Assembly (NCBI GenBank): GCA_018434355.1
Contig: JAHDPL010000025.1
Coordinates: forward strand, 50,877 to 114,876
Direction: 5' to 3'
Source: Sporomusaceae bacterium
Lineage (GTDB): Bacteria; Bacillota; Negativicutes; UBA1444
Length of the DNA stretch: 64,000 nt
The notes beneath the pieces are model-generated. The model was not told the DNA's origin and ran no database searches. It saw nothing but the letters and a program-made list of their open reading frames with translations. Shown piece by piece: positions 35,880-44,034 of the stretch. Every line of letters starts with the position of its first letter. The stretch's first letter is position 1. The position numbers were made by a program, and so were the translations under genes.

Positions 35880-36734
35880 TTATCTCTTCGGCGCGCTTTT
35901 CTTCCGTTTGGCAATTTGCGCCGGTGTACCGTAAGCATTGGTATAGTAGTTATGGCCAAAGACAATCTCCATCTTGTCATCCAGGCCGGCGCCGCTCAGA
36001 CGTTCTTTGATCCGCTGCTTGTCCTGATTCGGCTCGATCGGATTCACCGTATGCTGCAGACCGCTCAGAATCCGCCCCAGATAATGATAGGGAATCCCCA
36101 TCGCCATTTCCTCTTTGCCCCACTGCGCCACGCAGCGGGTACCGGAGCAAAGCATCGACAGGTTGGGCATGTTTCGTTCATGGGGATAGGAAGTGCACTC
36201 CTGACAAATCGCGCACATACCGGCCACTTTGACGTTCGCCAGCTGGCCGTGGTGATACGCATAGCCCTGAACAACCCGCATGATGTTATACGGCGTTGAA
36301 ACAAGTATCACAATATCTGGCGGAAGTTTTTCATACTCCGCCAACGGCCTGATCTCCACGCCGACACAGCGATGGGCGCAGTATACCATGTCCCGGGCTA
36401 CCGCTCTGCTGACACCTAGATTTTCATAGACGCCCAGCTTCGCGTGCCGACTGCCGGAAACCGCCTCTTCCGGCGTCGCCGCCAGACCAAGTGCGCGCGA
36501 GGCGGCGAAACAGGCGCAGTGATCAGCATCCATTTTGTAATTGCGCCCCACCGTTGACCAACGCACAGCCGTGCAGTAAGGCATGCCGCCTGCAAGCGGC
36601 GTTGCGGCGCACTCGTCAAAGTCATCCTGTGTCAGGAGGAATCGGATGCCGACCGGCGTGCGGGGTAGTTCCAGTAAAACATCCAGCCACTTGGCGGCGG
36701 CCTGCGCCCCAGCTTCAGCATGCATTGCCATCAT
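35880..36734 (-). CDS. DUF169 family protein
   Basis: The 284-residue protein belongs to DUF169: TPVGIRFL near the start, CACFAASRALGL, VYCAHRC and MCAICQECTSYP, with many conserved cysteines suggestive of a metal or Fe-S site. Its ATG overlaps the last base of the MetQ-like gene, so it is translationally coupled to the importer. A link to handling of the imported compound is inferred from that coupling; no biochemical function is known for the family. Confidence 0.85.
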   Translation of the reverse strand: MMAMHAEAGAQAAAKWLDVLLELPRTPVGIRFLLTQDDFDECAATPLAGGMPYCTAVRWSTVGRNYKMDADHCACFAASRALGLAATPEEAVSGSRHAKLGVYENLGVSRAVARDMVYCAHRCVGVEIRPLAEYEKLPPDIVILVSTPYNIMRVVQGYAYHHGQLANVKVAGMCAICQECTSYPHERNMPNLSMLCSGTRCVAQWGKEEMAMGIPYHYLGRILSGLQHTVNPIEPNQDKQRIKERLSGAGLDDKMEIVFGHNYYTNAYGTPAQIAKRKKSAPKR

Positions 36735-37567
36735 TATTTGATATACTCGTACAGGCCGCCGTAGTGCTCTGTAGCAAACTTGCGTACTTTTTCACTGCGG
36801 AATGCTCTGACCAAGTCCTTGGCCCACGGTTCATTTTCATTCTTTGCTTTTACGACAACTCCCTGCGGGTAATTCTCCGGATGTTTGTCGCGCGCCAGGA
36901 AGGATTTGAAATCTTTGTTGGCATTGCGCATGTGACTGAAGAACACGATGGAAGCGTCGACATCCGGCAGCGCGCGGACGGTCTGGGTTTGATCCATATC
37001 CTTGAACTTCAATTTACGTGGATTGGTCGCGATATCAATCAGTGAAGCCTTGTCCGTTTTATCCTTGAACGTAATCAAGCCGGCGTCGGCCAAAATCCGC
37101 AGCGCGCGGTCCATATTCATGGCATCGTTCATCAGTGCGATCGTTGCGCCTTCCGGCAGTTGATCGATCGACTTGTGTTTTTCCGAGTAGAGGCCCATCC
37201 CCACCGTATAAAGATATGGCTGCAGCATCACCAGATCGCCGTTGCCGGCCTTGTTGAACATCTCCATAAACGGACGGTGAACCACCATGACGGCATCCAT
37301 ACTGCCATCGTTTGCGGCAACCAGCGTATTCTTGTTGTTGTCAAAAACTTTATAGCTTACTTTGTAGCCTTTTTCCGCCATCAGCGGCACTACCGCCGCA
37401 ACGAGGGCCTGTGTCGTCTCGGCGCAGGCAATCGTGATTTCGGTCTTTTTTGCCGCACCCGGCGCCGCGCTTTTGGTCTCCTTGCCAGCCGTGCTCCCGC
37501 CGCAACCCGCTGCGACCAGCAGGCTCATGCACAGACAGACGGCGATACCCCATTTTTTTCCGTTCAT
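36734..37567 (-). CDS. MetQ/NlpA-family substrate-binding lipoprotein
   Basis: The 277-residue protein has a lipobox (LLVAAGCG) with the modified Cys near residue 22, then a periplasmic-binding fold: TEITIACAETTQALVAAVVP and ATIALMNDAMNMDRALRILA (the NlpA GvxIAiPNDxxN pattern, here MNDAMN). It feeds the MetNI transporter encoded upstream. MetQ proteins bind methionine, but relatives bind other amino acids or peptides, and the coupled DUF169 gene and lack of an S-box leave the substrate open. Confidence 0.88.
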   Translation of the reverse strand: MNGKKWGIAVCLCMSLLVAAGCGGSTAGKETKSAAPGAAKKTEITIACAETTQALVAAVVPLMAEKGYKVSYKVFDNNKNTLVAANDGSMDAVMVVHRPFMEMFNKAGNGDLVMLQPYLYTVGMGLYSEKHKSIDQLPEGATIALMNDAMNMDRALRILADAGLITFKDKTDKASLIDIATNPRKLKFKDMDQTQTVRALPDVDASIVFFSHMRNANKDFKSFLARDKHPENYPQGVVVKAKNENEPWAKDLVRAFRSEKVRKFATEHYGGLYEYIK

Positions 37568-37581
37568 GTTTTACAACCCCT

Positions 37582-38259
37582 TTACTCTTTCACCTTTTTA
37601 TATATCAGTTCCCCAATGCCTTGGATCGCTAATACCATCACAAATAAGATAATGACGATCGCGTACATCATCACGTCATCAAACCGCTGGTAACCGAATG
37701 TCAGCGCCACTGCCCCCAGCCCGCCGGCCCCCACGGCGCCGGCCAGCGTGGTGCTGGCCAAAAACAGGATCGTCGTGGTCGTCAGACCTGATACAATCGA
37801 CGGCAAGGCTTCGGTAAACAGCACCTTGAACATGATCTGGCTGTTGCTGGCGCCAAAAGAGCGCGCCGCCAGGATGACATTGCGGTCGACTTCCAGCAAG
37901 CTCGCTTCCATATAACGCGCAATCACCGGAAACGCCGCCAGCGTCAGCGGCACAATCGCTGCTTTTTCGCCGATCGATGTACCCACCAGCGCCCGGGTTA
38001 CTGGCGATATGGCCACGATCAGGATAATGACCGGAAAGGAACGGATCATATTTACCGCAAAACCGACGGTCTTGTTAATCTTGCTGTTGGGTTTCAGGCC
38101 AAAGGGCGATGTCGTCGCCAAAACGACCGCGACAATCGTGCCGATGACTAAACCGAGCACCATGGAAAAAAACAGCATGACCAGCGTAGAGCCAATGGCA
38201 GGCAAGATGATTTCCGGCAGGTATTCAAACAAACGGGTATTGGCAAGATTGAAAAACAT
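37582..38259 (-). CDS. MetI-type ABC permease
   Basis: The 225-residue permease has five to six helices and the EAA-type loop (EASLLEVDRNVILAARSFGA). ATG 38259 shares its A with the TGA of the ATPase gene, and GGGGGA inside the ATPase end is its ribosome site; the longer frame to 38304 is rejected. It forms the channel of the MetNIQ-like importer. Confidence 0.9.
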   Translation of the reverse strand: MFFNLANTRLFEYLPEIILPAIGSTLVMLFFSMVLGLVIGTIVAVVLATTSPFGLKPNSKINKTVGFAVNMIRSFPVIILIVAISPVTRALVGTSIGEKAAIVPLTLAAFPVIARYMEASLLEVDRNVILAARSFGASNSQIMFKVLFTEALPSIVSGLTTTTILFLASTTLAGAVGAGGLGAVALTFGYQRFDDVMMYAIVIILFVMVLAIQGIGELIYKKVKE

Positions 38260-39248
38260 CAGCCATTCCCCCTTGCCGGTGATTCCGGCGAATACGCCGA
38301 GCACTCAATGCCGTGCTGTTGGCAGCAGTGCACGGTTTGTTCCAACTGTTCCGCCGCCACATGCAGATACAAGAGCCCGTAGCTTTCCGATTCAAACTGC
38401 TCAATATTCGCTGACACAATAGAAAAATCGCCCTTGAGAAAAGCAAACAACTCGTATAGCGACGCCGGACCGCCGACTGACTCCCGTAAGGCAACCCGCA
38501 GCAGCGAACGTCCCGCCGGCGCATAAATTTCTTTGTAGCCAACCAGTTCGCGCAATTCCGCCGGTTCTGCCAAAAACACATCGCTCACCCTGCCGGTGGT
38601 TGCAATCCGGTTGCCGGTAATAATCGCCATTCGCGTGCAGATCGTTTTGATGACCGCCATGTCATGCGTCACCATCAGGATCGTGATCCCCATCTGCCGG
38701 TTGACATCCCGCAACAATTCCAAAATCGATTGAGTGATTGCCGGGTCAAGCGCCGACGTCGCCTCGTCGCACAACAAAATGTCCGGTTCCAGCGTCAAGG
38801 CCCTGGCAATCGCTACTCGCTGCTTTTGCCCGCCCGACAGCTCATGCGGCAATGAACCGAGTTTATCGGCCAATCCGACCAGCGCCAACAGTTCCTCGGC
38901 TTTTTTGCGTCTTTCCACTTGCGGATAATGCCAGCATTCCATCGGCAGCATGACATTATCGAGAACCGTCTTGCGATTGAGCAGCGCGAAGTTCTGAAAA
39001 ATCATGCCGATTTTGCGGCGAAACTGCCGCATCGCCGTTTCGTTCAGCCCGGCAATGTCAGTATCGTTTACAATCACTTTGCCGCTTTCGAAACTTTCCA
39101 GCCCGTTAATGCATCGCAATAGCGTCGATTTTCCCGCGCCGCTCTGTCCCACGATGCCAAAAATCTCGCCCCGCTGCACATGCAAGTTGATGTCGCTCAG
39201 CACGCGGCTATTTTTATAGGATTTACAAAGGTTCTGCACCTTGATCAT
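38259..39248 (-). CDS. MetN-type ABC ATPase with NIL domain
   Basis: The 329-residue ATPase has Walker A GQSGAGKST, signature ELSGGQKQRVAIARAL, Walker B ILLCDEATSALD and the H-loop in MVTHDMAV. A C-terminal NIL domain (about 250-325) is the part that in MetN binds methionine and inhibits transport. It is first in the metNIQ-DUF169 operon. The 97 bases upstream show an AT-rich promoter with the palindrome TATTGCAATA but no SAM riboswitch. Confidence 0.9.
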   Translation of the reverse strand: MIKVQNLCKSYKNSRVLSDINLHVQRGEIFGIVGQSGAGKSTLLRCINGLESFESGKVIVNDTDIAGLNETAMRQFRRKIGMIFQNFALLNRKTVLDNVMLPMECWHYPQVERRKKAEELLALVGLADKLGSLPHELSGGQKQRVAIARALTLEPDILLCDEATSALDPAITQSILELLRDVNRQMGITILMVTHDMAVIKTICTRMAIITGNRIATTGRVSDVFLAEPAELRELVGYKEIYAPAGRSLLRVALRESVGGPASLYELFAFLKGDFSIVSANIEQFESESYGLLYLHVAAEQLEQTVHCCQQHGIECSAYSPESPARGNG

Positions 39249-39345
39249 CGCTTCGTTCCCCTATCCCATTTCACATCACGCTTCCCTATTATAATATAAA
39301 TTCTATTATTGCAATATAGTTTATCTATGATAAAATATTAAACAT

Positions 39346-39421
39346 GACTCGCTAGCTCAATTGGTAGAGCAACTGACTCTTAATCAGTAGGTTCGGGGTT
39401 CGAGTCCCCGGCGGGTCACCA
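39346..39421 (+). tRNA. tRNA-Lys(CTT)
   Basis: Full cloverleaf: acceptor GACTCGC/GCGGGTC, D loop with AATTGGTAGAGC, anticodon stem ACTGA/TCAGT with loop CTCTTAA (anticodon CTT), T loop GTTCGAGTC, encoded CCA. A terminator follows 10 bases later. Confidence 0.97.
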
Positions 39422-39430
39422 AATAAAATC

Positions 39431-39455
39431 AAGACTTCCGATAATCGGAAGTCTT
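39431..39455 (+). terminator. Terminator of tRNA-Lys
   Basis: AAGACTTCCGAT and CGGAAGTCTT form a strong stem followed by TTCTCTTTC; typical of tRNA transcription units. Confidence 0.85.
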
Positions 39456-39613
39456 TTCTCTTTCGGCTTATTTGCAATAGATTTTTCAAGCTACCTGTGC
39501 TGGCCAATTATTCAAAAACCTGCCCGACACTTTAATAATCTCAACTTTCACCCATCCCGCGTGAGTCGAATAATAATGCCCGATGAACGGGCTGACATAC
39601 AAACGATATGATA

Positions 39614-40495
39614 CTAACCTTGAGAAATCGCGTGGTTATTCTTTTCTACAGATTTTAATCCATCCATTAACGCATCAATCCGTTTAAACCATTCGTCTAA
39701 GTTTTCTTCATCTTGCAGCTCTAAAATTTTTCGAATAAAAAGCATATAAATCTCACATTGCGTCGCTATGCAGTAATTAACACATCCGGCAAACTTTTCC
39801 GGCCTTCTTAATAAATGCAGTCCGGTTTTTCCGTCAACCACAAATAAATCGCCAAGCACTCCTAATCCATGTGCCTCACACGACGTATGATGATAAACTT
39901 TGCCAAGGTCTATATCAATGCATTTTAGAAGTTTAGTTATACGTTTTCCTGCATGTTTTTGAGTCAGGCTGTACCATTGCGGATATTGATTCTTTTTCCT
40001 AAACTCATTCCATTTTTGTTCAAATTCCTGATATTCAGGCATTGAAAATGCTTCATTATCTTCTTCAATTATTTTGTCATATTCTTCTTGGCTAATTTGC
40101 CTTTCGTTTAACATGTCTTGGTATACTATTTGATTTTCTTTTCGAGCACAAAACAAATAGGCTCTTGCGCTACTATCGGTTTCATCCTCGATCATTACTC
40201 TTATTTGCGCATATATTTCCGAATGGGTCCGAATCAGCGGCCACGAAGCTGAAACGCAGCCTGATTCCATTAAAATACTTATTCCATCGATAGTTTCAAG
40301 TGCTTTGCGATATAAAAGGGCTATAACAGTTTTTGAAACATCGGATCCTTCCTGATGGGTTTCAGCGGCGAGGGCATAAATATATGCACCATAGTTCTTG
40401 ATCTCAAAAAACAGTTCTTTACTCCAATGAAGAAGCAATTTATCTCCAGGCGAATCATAGCAATATAAACAATCTTCAAACCCTTGCAAAGGCAA
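39614..40495 (-). CDS. DUF5677-like helical protein of unknown function
   Basis: The 293-residue protein is mostly helical. IALLYRKALETIDGISILME then PLIRTHSEIYAQIRVMIED and KVYHHTSCEAHG resemble the Arg/Glu and Ser/His motifs of DUF5677-type proteins, which are often in accessory or defence regions. The start is TTG after GAGGGGGTGATT. The gene is visibly AT-richer than its neighbours and sits next to tRNA-Lys, suggesting horizontal acquisition. Domain assignment is tentative. Confidence 0.55.
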   Translation of the reverse strand: MPLQGFEDCLYCYDSPGDKLLLHWSKELFFEIKNYGAYIYALAAETHQEGSDVSKTVIALLYRKALETIDGISILMESGCVSASWPLIRTHSEIYAQIRVMIEDETDSSARAYLFCARKENQIVYQDMLNERQISQEEYDKIIEEDNEAFSMPEYQEFEQKWNEFRKKNQYPQWYSLTQKHAGKRITKLLKCIDIDLGKVYHHTSCEAHGLGVLGDLFVVDGKTGLHLLRRPEKFAGCVNYCIATQCEIYMLFIRKILELQDEENLDEWFKRIDALMDGLKSVEKNNHAISQG

Positions 40496-40594
40496 ATCAC
40501 CCCCTCTATTACCATACGCAATTTAATTCGTAGTTCCTGCTATATTTTTCAAATATCTTAATTATTTTGCCTCCGTCAGCATCCACGCTTCCGG

Positions 40595-41047
40595 TTATTC
40601 GTTGCGCAGACTAACCCGCACGGCACGCCGCTCTTTCAGCACATAGCAGCCGGCCAATGAAAGTACCCGTGGATTATACGCCGTAATCACGGCAGTATTG
40701 GCAACAACATCATATTCCAGCGCAAAATCGATTTTACCGTCCAGGTCAAAATCGATTTTTTCATTGATTCTGTCCGGCAAATCAGCCGTTGGTGAAAAGT
40801 CGATCTGCACAAACCCTTCCGCTTTCTGACCGATGAGCCCATCAAAAACAGCCCGGTGCTTCAGGATTTTATACGAGCCTCGGTCAATCGTTCCCAGGAT
40901 TTCTCCGCCGCTGAACCAGGGAGATATTTTCAGCCCGGTAACGTCGACCAACTTGTGCGAAAAAGAATTCATGCCGATAAAAGTGGCTAACGCAACGATC
41001 AGCGTCAGAACTGCGGCGGAATAGCCAAACAAAGCCTGCAGACGCAC
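40595..41047 (-). CDS. Membrane-anchored hypothetical protein
   Basis: The 150-residue protein has one N-terminal membrane helix (about 8-26) and an extracytoplasmic beta-rich part with LPDRINEKIDFDLDGKIDFA, whose DxDxDG-like repeat could bind calcium. It starts at GTG after AAGGGGTG, 16 bases after the ferredoxin gene stop, so it is the last gene of the LytTR-DUF3021-CcdA-ferredoxin operon. No family recognised. Confidence 0.6.
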   Translation of the reverse strand: MRLQALFGYSAAVLTLIVALATFIGMNSFSHKLVDVTGLKISPWFSGGEILGTIDRGSYKILKHRAVFDGLIGQKAEGFVQIDFSPTADLPDRINEKIDFDLDGKIDFALEYDVVANTAVITAYNPRVLSLAGCYVLKERRAVRVSLRNE

Positions 41048-41063
41048 GCGAATTCACCCCTTT

Positions 41064-42218
41064 TTAATGAATCATGCTGCCAGTGACAGCCAATCGGAAA
41101 ATCCGTTCCAACCCGCCATAAATACAGCCGCCACCGATCACCGCAGCAAACGTAAAGGCTGGATAGAGATACAGAACTCGCGCCGTCTGAAGATTCAAGT
41201 GCAGCGGCGTACCTTTTATATGAAATGCGATGGCTTTTTTCGGGCAAATATCGATACATTTGCCGCATTTGGTGCAAGAGAGCAGTGTTTTGCCTGCTTG
41301 TAAACTTTGTTCATCGAGGCTGAATGTCGGGCATTTTTGCAGGCAAAGGTTGCAGTTCACGCAGTCAGCCCGGTTGATCCGCACTGCAAAAATATTAATT
41401 TTATTGAAAAGCGACTGAAAAGCACCGAAGGGGCAGAACAGAGAGCATTGGGTCCGCCGTCCGGTCAGGATTGGCAATACGACGACCAGTCCTATGAACA
41501 GTGAACTGAAAATCACCGCCTGCAATGCCGTTTTGGCTGACTCAATCGCCGGAAACTCAGTGACGGTTTTGAAGGGGCACAGCCAGGCGCAGTAAGTCGG
41601 CGACAGCGTGGCCGCCGAAGTCAATACGATTCCCAGCAGGACCGCCCAGGGCAGCGCCGTCCATTTGCTGTCTACGGCAGTTATTTTCGGTTTGCGGCAC
41701 AAACGGGAAAAACCTTCATCCATACCGCCAAAAAAGCAGATCCAACTGCACCAGCCCCGCCCCACCGCCAGGGAAAAACCCAGCCAGAGAACAAGCATCG
41801 GTGCAACCCCGGCATGTGCGGCAAACAAGGAGCCGGGGAAAATAATCGTATGGGTCAGGGCCGCCGGGATGATCAGCATCGGGATAACCAGCGGGCAAAG
41901 CGGCGTTTCGCCATCAAGCATGTTTGCGGCCGACAGCTCCATCGTACCCCTGACCTCGATCAGGTTGGCGATAAAGGAAACGACAAACAACAGCGACGCC
42001 AGGATAAAAAACCGCGAACGGTACTTGTGGGTCTGTCCGGTATAAATCATGCAGAAAAAAGTGATGTTGATGAAAAGAAAGGTGATGACGGCAGGCGCAA
42101 GTTTCGCCGGATTGGTCAGCGGCTTGCCCGACAGGAACAGCAATCCGCTGATGAGCAGCATCGGCAGGCTGAATAGCAGCGCTTTTTTCCATTCGCGATT
42201 CGCGGCAAATGCATTCAT
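41064..42218 (-). CDS. NapH/CcoG-like polyferredoxin membrane protein
   Basis: The 384-residue protein has about seven membrane segments with cytoplasmic cysteine motifs GWCSWICFFGG, YCAWLCPFK and CSLFCPFGAF, then a dicluster ferredoxin domain (CVNCNLCLQKCP and CTKCGKCIDICP). This layout matches quinol- or ferredoxin-linked electron-transfer proteins (NapH, NosR, CcoG relatives). ATG 42218 overlaps the CcdA-like gene stop as ATGA. With the CcdA-like neighbour it could pass electrons across the inner membrane, perhaps for extracytoplasmic thiol or metal reduction. Confidence 0.82.
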   Translation of the reverse strand: MNAFAANREWKKALLFSLPMLLISGLLFLSGKPLTNPAKLAPAVITFLFINITFFCMIYTGQTHKYRSRFFILASLLFVVSFIANLIEVRGTMELSAANMLDGETPLCPLVIPMLIIPAALTHTIIFPGSLFAAHAGVAPMLVLWLGFSLAVGRGWCSWICFFGGMDEGFSRLCRKPKITAVDSKWTALPWAVLLGIVLTSAATLSPTYCAWLCPFKTVTEFPAIESAKTALQAVIFSSLFIGLVVVLPILTGRRTQCSLFCPFGAFQSLFNKINIFAVRINRADCVNCNLCLQKCPTFSLDEQSLQAGKTLLSCTKCGKCIDICPKKAIAFHIKGTPLHLNLQTARVLYLYPAFTFAAVIGGGCIYGGLERIFRLAVTGSMIH

Positions 42219-42856
42219 GATGAAATCATCCCTCCCCATAGCAATAACAGTCCGCTGTAGAAATAATAAACCGACATCACGGCGGCGGCCAAACGGCCGA
42301 CATTTTTCAGCTGCGATACATTTTTACCGAGGCCGAGCAGTGGCGCCGGCAGAAAAAACAGCGCAGTTCCGGCAAAAAAAGACAAAAAAAATAACAGGCT
42401 ATGCCCCAACGTCGAATTTTCCCCGGCGGCGATGAAGGCCAACAGAAAAGGCGGACAGAGATTGAGGCCGGTAAATAGTCCCAGCAAAAGGGGGAATAGT
42501 GCAGGTCGTTCCTGCGCCAGCGTTGCGGCGAAACCGCGCAATGATCCAGCGGCGCAGGGGACGCTGGTTTGCCCAAGACCATACCAGAGCAATAGCGTGG
42601 CCAGCAGGATATAAATGAAGCCGATCAGCATTTCCCGCCGATCCGTCAGCGTGTTCAAGTAGTTGCCGGTTAGCCAGGCAAATACGGCAAACACGAGATA
42701 TCCCAGCAGGCGGCCCAACATAAAACGGCTCAAGGTCCAGGCGGTTTGCCGGATCGATTTTGCTTCGCCGAGCAGATAAGGAAACAGCACCGGTGCGCAA
42801 TAAGCCAGGCAGGTTGCCCCCGTGGACAGCCCCAGCAGAAACCCTTGCAGCATCAT
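42215..42856 (-). CDS. CcdA/DsbD-like (or TauE-like) membrane electron carrier
   Basis: The 213-residue protein has six membrane helices, an N-terminal GLSTGATCLAYCAPVLFPYL with paired cysteines and LFTGLNLCPPFLLAF with another, the pattern of DsbD/CcdA-type thiol carriers. Overlaps of four bases with both the DUF3021-like gene and the ferredoxin gene show tight co-translation. It would accept electrons inside and pass them to extracytoplasmic thiols. Confidence 0.78.
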   Translation of the reverse strand: MMLQGFLLGLSTGATCLAYCAPVLFPYLLGEAKSIRQTAWTLSRFMLGRLLGYLVFAVFAWLTGNYLNTLTDRREMLIGFIYILLATLLLWYGLGQTSVPCAAGSLRGFAATLAQERPALFPLLLGLFTGLNLCPPFLLAFIAAGENSTLGHSLLFFLSFFAGTALFFLPAPLLGLGKNVSQLKNVGRLAAAVMSVYYFYSGLLLLWGGMISS

Positions 42857-43278
42857 GACCGCCTGTCGGCTGACTTTTGCGCCAAAATCGCTTGCTTGCG
42901 TTTCAGCCCTGCGTTAAGCCGCTCGGAATAGCGAATGTTCAAATACATGGTGAGCAGGGCCAGTGGTTCCACAATCGATAAAACGGCCAGCTGGGTCGCA
43001 AGGTTCAGCGAAAAAGACGTAGCCATGGTCAGCCCGCCGGCAACGAGCAACATCAGGCCATAAAGACTCCACGTGCTGCTTTTGCGATTTCGATGCAACA
43101 ACACTACGGAAAATTTTGCGACCGTGCCAATGATGATGCCTGTCAGCGCGCCGCGCCACAAAAGGTAAAGCAATTGGCCCTCCATCGCTTGGCTATAGGC
43201 AATGGCAACTCCGGCAAGCATCCCGATGCCGGCATATATCAGCGTGTTCACAAGCAATACCATGCAGGTTTGCAACAT
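42853..43278 (-). CDS. DUF3021-like four-helix membrane protein
   Basis: The 141-residue protein has four hydrophobic helices and a basic tail (RLNAGLKRKQAILAQK). It lies directly after a LytTR gene; LytTR and DUF3021 genes are a well-known pair in Firmicutes, in which the membrane partner modulates the DNA-binding protein. ATG 43278 follows GAGAGG. Family assignment rests mainly on topology and context. Confidence 0.6.
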   Translation of the reverse strand: MLQTCMVLLVNTLIYAGIGMLAGVAIAYSQAMEGQLLYLLWRGALTGIIIGTVAKFSVVLLHRNRKSSTWSLYGLMLLVAGGLTMATSFSLNLATQLAVLSIVEPLALLTMYLNIRYSERLNAGLKRKQAILAQKSADRRS

Positions 43279-43316
43279 ATTCAAAACCTCTCTTTCCATG
43301 CACTCCGTTAAGCTGG

Positions 43317-43871
43317 TTACAGTTCCAGAAATTCCTTGAACCCTTTGACATAGTTGCGTGCCACTTCGATTTCCTGGCCGCTCTTTAGTTTCAACAGCAG
43401 ACGGGAACCGAACCAGGGGGTGATTTCCGCCACCTGCATGATGTTTACGATCAGCGGCTTGCCGATTCGGATAAACCCCTGTTCCAGTAAACTGACTTCC
43501 AGTTCGTATATCTTGTTTTTCACCCGCAGCCTGCGTCCGCCGCTCAGGCAGTAGGTGTAATTGCCTTCGGCTTCAAACAGGCTGATTTCTTCCAATGGAA
43601 TTATTTCATAAGCTTCCGAATTCGGCTGCCGTCCGACAATCATCGTTTTGCCTGCCTCTGGCTTGCGGCCCAGGGTTTCCAGAAAATCGGTCAAATCGCC
43701 CAACGCCTGAGGATCAAACACGATGGCGATCCCCTGCGCCGGAAGCGCAAACCCTCTTTCCAGCAAGCTAAGCGATGCATCGGGACTTATTTGCAGCCCA
43801 TTCGCTTCAAGAACTGCGGCTATGACTTTCTGCAGCGAGTCAGAACAGCGCAGGTTGATTTGCATTGCCAC
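43317..43871 (-). CDS. LytTR DNA-binding regulator
   Basis: The 184-residue protein has a C-terminal LytTR domain (about 85-184: EIIPLEEISLFEAEGNYTYC, KIYELEVSLLEQGFIRIGKP and VARNYVKGFKEFL). The N-terminal 80 residues lack a phosphorylatable receiver aspartate pattern. It is first in the operon with the DUF3021-like gene and probably autoregulates it. The start could be the GTG at 43871 or the ATG two codons later. Confidence 0.87.
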   Translation of the reverse strand: MAMQINLRCSDSLQKVIAAVLEANGLQISPDASLSLLERGFALPAQGIAIVFDPQALGDLTDFLETLGRKPEAGKTMIVGRQPNSEAYEIIPLEEISLFEAEGNYTYCLSGGRRLRVKNKIYELEVSLLEQGFIRIGKPLIVNIMQVAEITPWFGSRLLLKLKSGQEIEVARNYVKGFKEFLEL

Positions 43872-44034
43872 AACACCCTTCCACTGAATTCTTCTGGTTT
43901 GATTATAGCGGACTGATTAAAAAAATACACGAATATTGGGTAACAGGGTTATTTTCCATGGCAACAGGAAAACAACAACCGGTTTTTCCCATAGCATGAT
44001 ATAATGAGCACAAATGTTTCTTGGGAGTGCATTG

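Noticed and set aside
39249..39345. SAM riboswitch (S-box) ahead of the MetNIQ-like operon
   Set aside because: Only about 97 bases are present, AT-rich, without the stems and kink-turn of an S-box.
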